Both the position numbers and the translations under genes were made by a program. From JBAZDV01 sp041669745 (GTDB lineage: Archaea > Thermoplasmatota > Thermoplasmata > Methanomassiliicoccales > Methanomethylophilaceae), in NCBI GenBank assembly GCA_041669745.1, contig JBAYAO010000028.1, forward strand, positions 1 to 14,314: 14,314 bases of DNA, given 5' to 3'. Shown piece by piece: positions 13,901 through 14,314 of the stretch (its first letter is position 1; every line of letters starts with the position of its first letter). Below the pieces are notes generated by a model. The model saw only the letters and a list, made by a program, of their open reading frames with translations. It made no database searches and was not told the DNA's origin.

Positions 13901-14314
13901 AGAGGTGACAGGAAAAGTATACGAGAAGAACACCACTGACGGCGCATTCGATCTGGAACTTCTGCCGGACACGTATACGATCACGGTGATGTCACTGGAT
14001 GAGAGCACAACATATGCGACGACCTCCTACCTTACCGTTATCGGTAACAACGTCGGTCTGGATATTTCGTTGGATTCGGCGGACGTGACCGTGAATCTGA
14101 AGAACGAGTTCGGTTCTGCCGTCTCCGGTAAGACCGTGGTACTGAAAGATGTGAACACGGGTGCGACTTTCGAAGGGACCACAGAGGATGGGACGGTCGT
14201 CATCGGGGTCACACCGGGAACATACACGTATCTGATGAGCGACGCCAATCTGTACACTGTGCCAACGACCTTCACGGTCAAAGCGGATGGAACAAAGACG
14301 ATTACCGTCGTGGC
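10956..14314 (+). CDS. STT3/AglB-like oligosaccharyltransferase with C-terminal beta-domain array (3' end outside window)
   Basis: The frame is open from ATG 10956 to the window edge (1119 codons, no stop). After a polar N-terminus (1-32), about 13 hydrophobic segments run from residue 33 to about 507, as in STT3/AglB enzymes, which transfer lipid-linked glycans to asparagine on extracytoplasmic proteins. Family signatures include HLRVI (72-76), NYPFGSTNVNPPLMD (93-107), R432 in a late membrane helix, and GKNVSYVTISGNMFP in the soluble domain. The WWDYG-like motif reads WIDYA (564-568), and DSMYKTLLWRM (763-773) resembles the DK motif. The usual first catalytic Asp is not seen (SGASGHLR), the second DxD reads GTE (183-185), and the loop before WFGW lacks a TIxE-type Glu. 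From residue 876 to the edge come about three carboxypeptidase-regulatory-like beta repeats. The fold assignment is solid, but activity is uncertain. Confidence 0.85.
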   Translation, partial: MRKIGIKSTESQESEGTHHQKDGDGWFKRNSRSIIAMSVIFVIALVLRLVFAYSISAGSNFALSGGSGASGHLRVITELITAGSLFGVDGALNYPFGSTNVNPPLMDLLLAVFAKIAMSFGVSSTTAASGVLAWSSMIFGVIACIPMYFLGKEMLGSKTAGFLSALFLAVCPVVITQTVFSNGTEVGFVAFLFILMTYFAVKGIKVLDNNNDKGKFGDVLRSNRSALKCSVIAGIFLALIALSWNGFRSIVVILAIIMGVQLILDRFRSKDTRAGVLFYGIIIMIGTFAAAPYYVTMGLWDLVYSGPFFIAVISVVLCSAFSLMSSRPWTVTIPAFTIITVALFACLYFFANGLYSDIVYGNDLYANVTFSSLMSSSSLSLSVLSTYFGWMTLWFGWLAVAYMLYKTPKNVSSVKYIFVMLWLLISLLIGIRTETLAVVFAPAYAVGFAFIMIWLFKHVDFKEYFTGIRTMDLKSSWKRILRPIPLASILIVLLLVCAPNMLYAVDAGISNNEKDDYNSQVKDVFGDEYLGALGYYVKADSDWTVNPAFSSYADKEKSGAMVTWIDYAADAATFGNFDVIVDSLGNGSSAMSNILLSSGSDGSSTAALLLYMISYYGIDNAESALRSAGMSAADFTVLKDVIENPGDYKDAVLADPGTYGVLSLGISNENVMYKYGGNFLTDNYSTYEISGLYDAVCNACGKNVSYVTISGNMFPVYYGYSSVFSTMAYLNGYQLSDSYGTVTEFLNASGYSTYYYGMYDYTDSMYKTLLWRMYVGMSPEEAGFTGTFASVSYISALSLSDGTYKATPGFGLSNYKVSYWHVMYNADDDATLSSDGWVEMDAYEAIELQTKEGGLINYLSGLPVIFEYADNASSSSISGTVTYEETGEAAEGVCVAVFDSDGNQRSTTFTDENGKYTVFVDEDSYKVQFSAGSTDIAGGSRIKTELVSGVTTLNVTVPTTSLSGTVSTDNEKIESVKIKLVGEVTGKVYEKNTTDGAFDLELLPDTYTITVMSLDESTTYATTSYLTVIGNNVGLDISLDSADVTVNLKNEFGSAVSGKTVVLKDVNTGATFEGTTEDGTVVIGVTPGTYTYLMSDANLYTVPTTFTVKADGTKTITVV

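Noticed and set aside
1..14314. Mobile elements, CRISPR arrays or phage genes
   Set aside because: No terminal inverted repeats, transposase-like frames, regularly spaced repeats or phage-type proteins were seen.

Overview
The window is archaeal chromosome. It carries the archaeal RNA polymerase operon (rpoH, rpoB, rpoA1, rpoA2) with rpl30e and nusA, a tRNA-Lys just upstream, and then a radical SAM gene, an archaeal-type pyrF and the 5' part of an STT3/AglB-like oligosaccharyltransferase gene. The split of the largest subunit into A' and A'', the presence of RpoH and L30e, and leaderless or GGAG-type starts are archaeal. RpoB is one unsplit chain of 1195 residues. Most methanogen orders split it into B'' and B', so Thermoplasmata are likely, perhaps the gut or sediment Methanomassiliicoccales. 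That placement is inference. None of the eight complete genes ends in TAG (seven TGA, one TAA), which would suit a pyrrolysine-using member of that group but is a small sample.

Layout. Positions 24-97 hold tRNA-Lys(UUU). A 30-codon open frame of unknown status follows (101-193). Positions 217-9024 (+) hold a tightly packed operon: rpoH, rpoB, rpoA1, rpoA2, rpl30e, nusA. Its junctions are 4-base ATGA/GTGA overlaps or gaps of 1-5 bases, which implies translational coupling. The genes make RNA polymerase, one ribosomal protein and a transcription factor. The rps12-rps7-elongation factor genes that follow nusA in many archaea are absent; a convergent gene sits there instead.

Positions 9082-10143 (-) encode an archaeal radical SAM protein of unknown function resembling COG2108. 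It is divergent from pyrF (10201-10845, +), the last enzyme of UMP synthesis. The 57 bases between them hold a single TATA-like box at leaderless-promoter distance from both starts. After a 110-base gap with a TATA box, a palindrome and a Shine-Dalgarno site, a long gene starts at 10956 and stays open to the window's end. It encodes at least 1119 residues: an AglB/STT3-type multi-membrane protein with a C-terminal array of carboxypeptidase-regulatory-like beta domains.

The most interesting points are: (1) the AglB-like protein seems to lack several catalytic acidic motifs of the family while keeping its fold signatures; (2) RpoA2 has an extra N-terminal helix-hairpin-helix-like domain facing an unusual acidic tail on RpoA1; (3) an ATG-TAG start-stop pair with a well placed Shine-Dalgarno site lies directly before rpoH; (4) a shared divergent TATA element lies between the radical SAM gene and pyrF. 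No intein, insertion sequence, CRISPR array or rRNA was seen, and no gene-free stretch exceeds about 120 bases.
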